IMG/VR virus record: IMGVR_UViG_3300047388_000429
Span: 1 to 64,000 of that record
Origin: a virus
DNA length: 64,000 nucleotides
Strand: one strand, 5' to 3'
Shown in pieces: positions 63,900 through 64,000 of this stretch. Positions within the stretch are counted from its first letter, which is position 1; the number at the start of each line of letters is the position of its first letter. Under the pieces are notes generated by a model, which saw only the letters and a program-made list of their open reading frames with translations, was not told where the DNA came from and did no database searches. Position numbers and translations under genes: made by a program.

Positions 63900-64000
63900 A
63901 TGCCTATCGAACTATTGAACGGAAAATTTGAGACCTTTGCCTTCAGCGGCGGGGAGATCCACGTCAGAGTCACCGAGCACAATCCGCTGTCGAATATCCG
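63900..64000 (+). CDS. prs: ribose-phosphate pyrophosphokinase-like (3' end missing)
   Basis: 33 residues are visible after a strong AAGGAG ribosome site. AFSGGEIHVRVTEHNP resembles the conserved F-x-x-G-E-x-x-V-x-x block of PRPP synthetases. Phage copies often pair with nicotinamide phosphoribosyltransferase; the partner would lie beyond the window. Confidence 0.6.
   Translation, partial: MPIELLNGKFETFAFSGGEIHVRVTEHNPLSNI

Overview
The window is one continuous piece of a large tailed phage genome with a contractile tail (myovirus morphology); both ends cut through genes. The virion block contains TerS-like and TerL proteins, a DUF1073-type portal, a Mu gpF-like head protein, a DUF2213 protease, a DUF2184 capsid protein, a DUF2190 cement protein, a DUF3383 sheath, a tube, a frameshifted tail chaperone, a tape measure, Dit-like, plug, hub, spike, gp25-like and J-like baseplate proteins, and fibres. 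The host is probably an alphaproteobacterium: there is a GapR (DUF2312) gene, a spike-base protein resembling one in Rhodobacter gene-transfer agents, and an Arg(ACG)-type tRNA. That assignment is inference. No integrase or recognisable lysogeny repressor is visible.

Layout. 1-6066 (+): repeat protein, small phage proteins, NYN and ASCH proteins, a Dcm-type methylase with a second gene overprinted inside it, a homing-type protein behind a structured leader, an SF2 helicase, a VRR-NUC-like nuclease and an HD (p)ppGpp-hydrolase-like protein. 6067-8424 (-): regulators and small membrane proteins (Crp-type HTH, TerD, GapR, ribbon-helix-helix). 8594-19320 (+): early/recombination region with a coiled-coil protein, RecE-like exonuclease, Sak4-like ATPase, RtcB RNA ligase, a train of small overlapping ORFs and a DNA methylase. 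19343-21902 (-): lysis genes (SAR endolysin, i-spanin, o-spanin). 21985-25722 (-): an array of 26 tRNAs and tRNA-like genes that covers all 20 amino acids, interrupted by two HNH genes, internal terminators and two small promoter-ORF-terminator units. 25732-60406 (-): structural genes, packaging genes, small proteins, a ParB-type methylase and a broken second methylase next to a PD-(D/E)XK endonuclease. 51408-51999 is a three-gene island on the opposite strand with its own strong promoter. 60407-60910: non-coding, AT-rich, nine TTCGACA iterons, the best candidate replication origin. 60911-64000 (+): replication ATPase, a small protein, a PAPS-reductase-like protein and the start of a PRPP-synthetase-like gene.

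How it fits together. The early module looks equipped to replicate and recombine DNA, to methylate it (three intact methylases), and to keep translation going with its own tRNAs and an RNA-repair ligase. The late module is a conventional myovirus set with two candidate -1 frameshift sites, one expected in the tail chaperone and one unexpected at an A10 run in the head protease. Seven homing-endonuclease-like genes are scattered through the window, and two of them sit beside truncated host genes.
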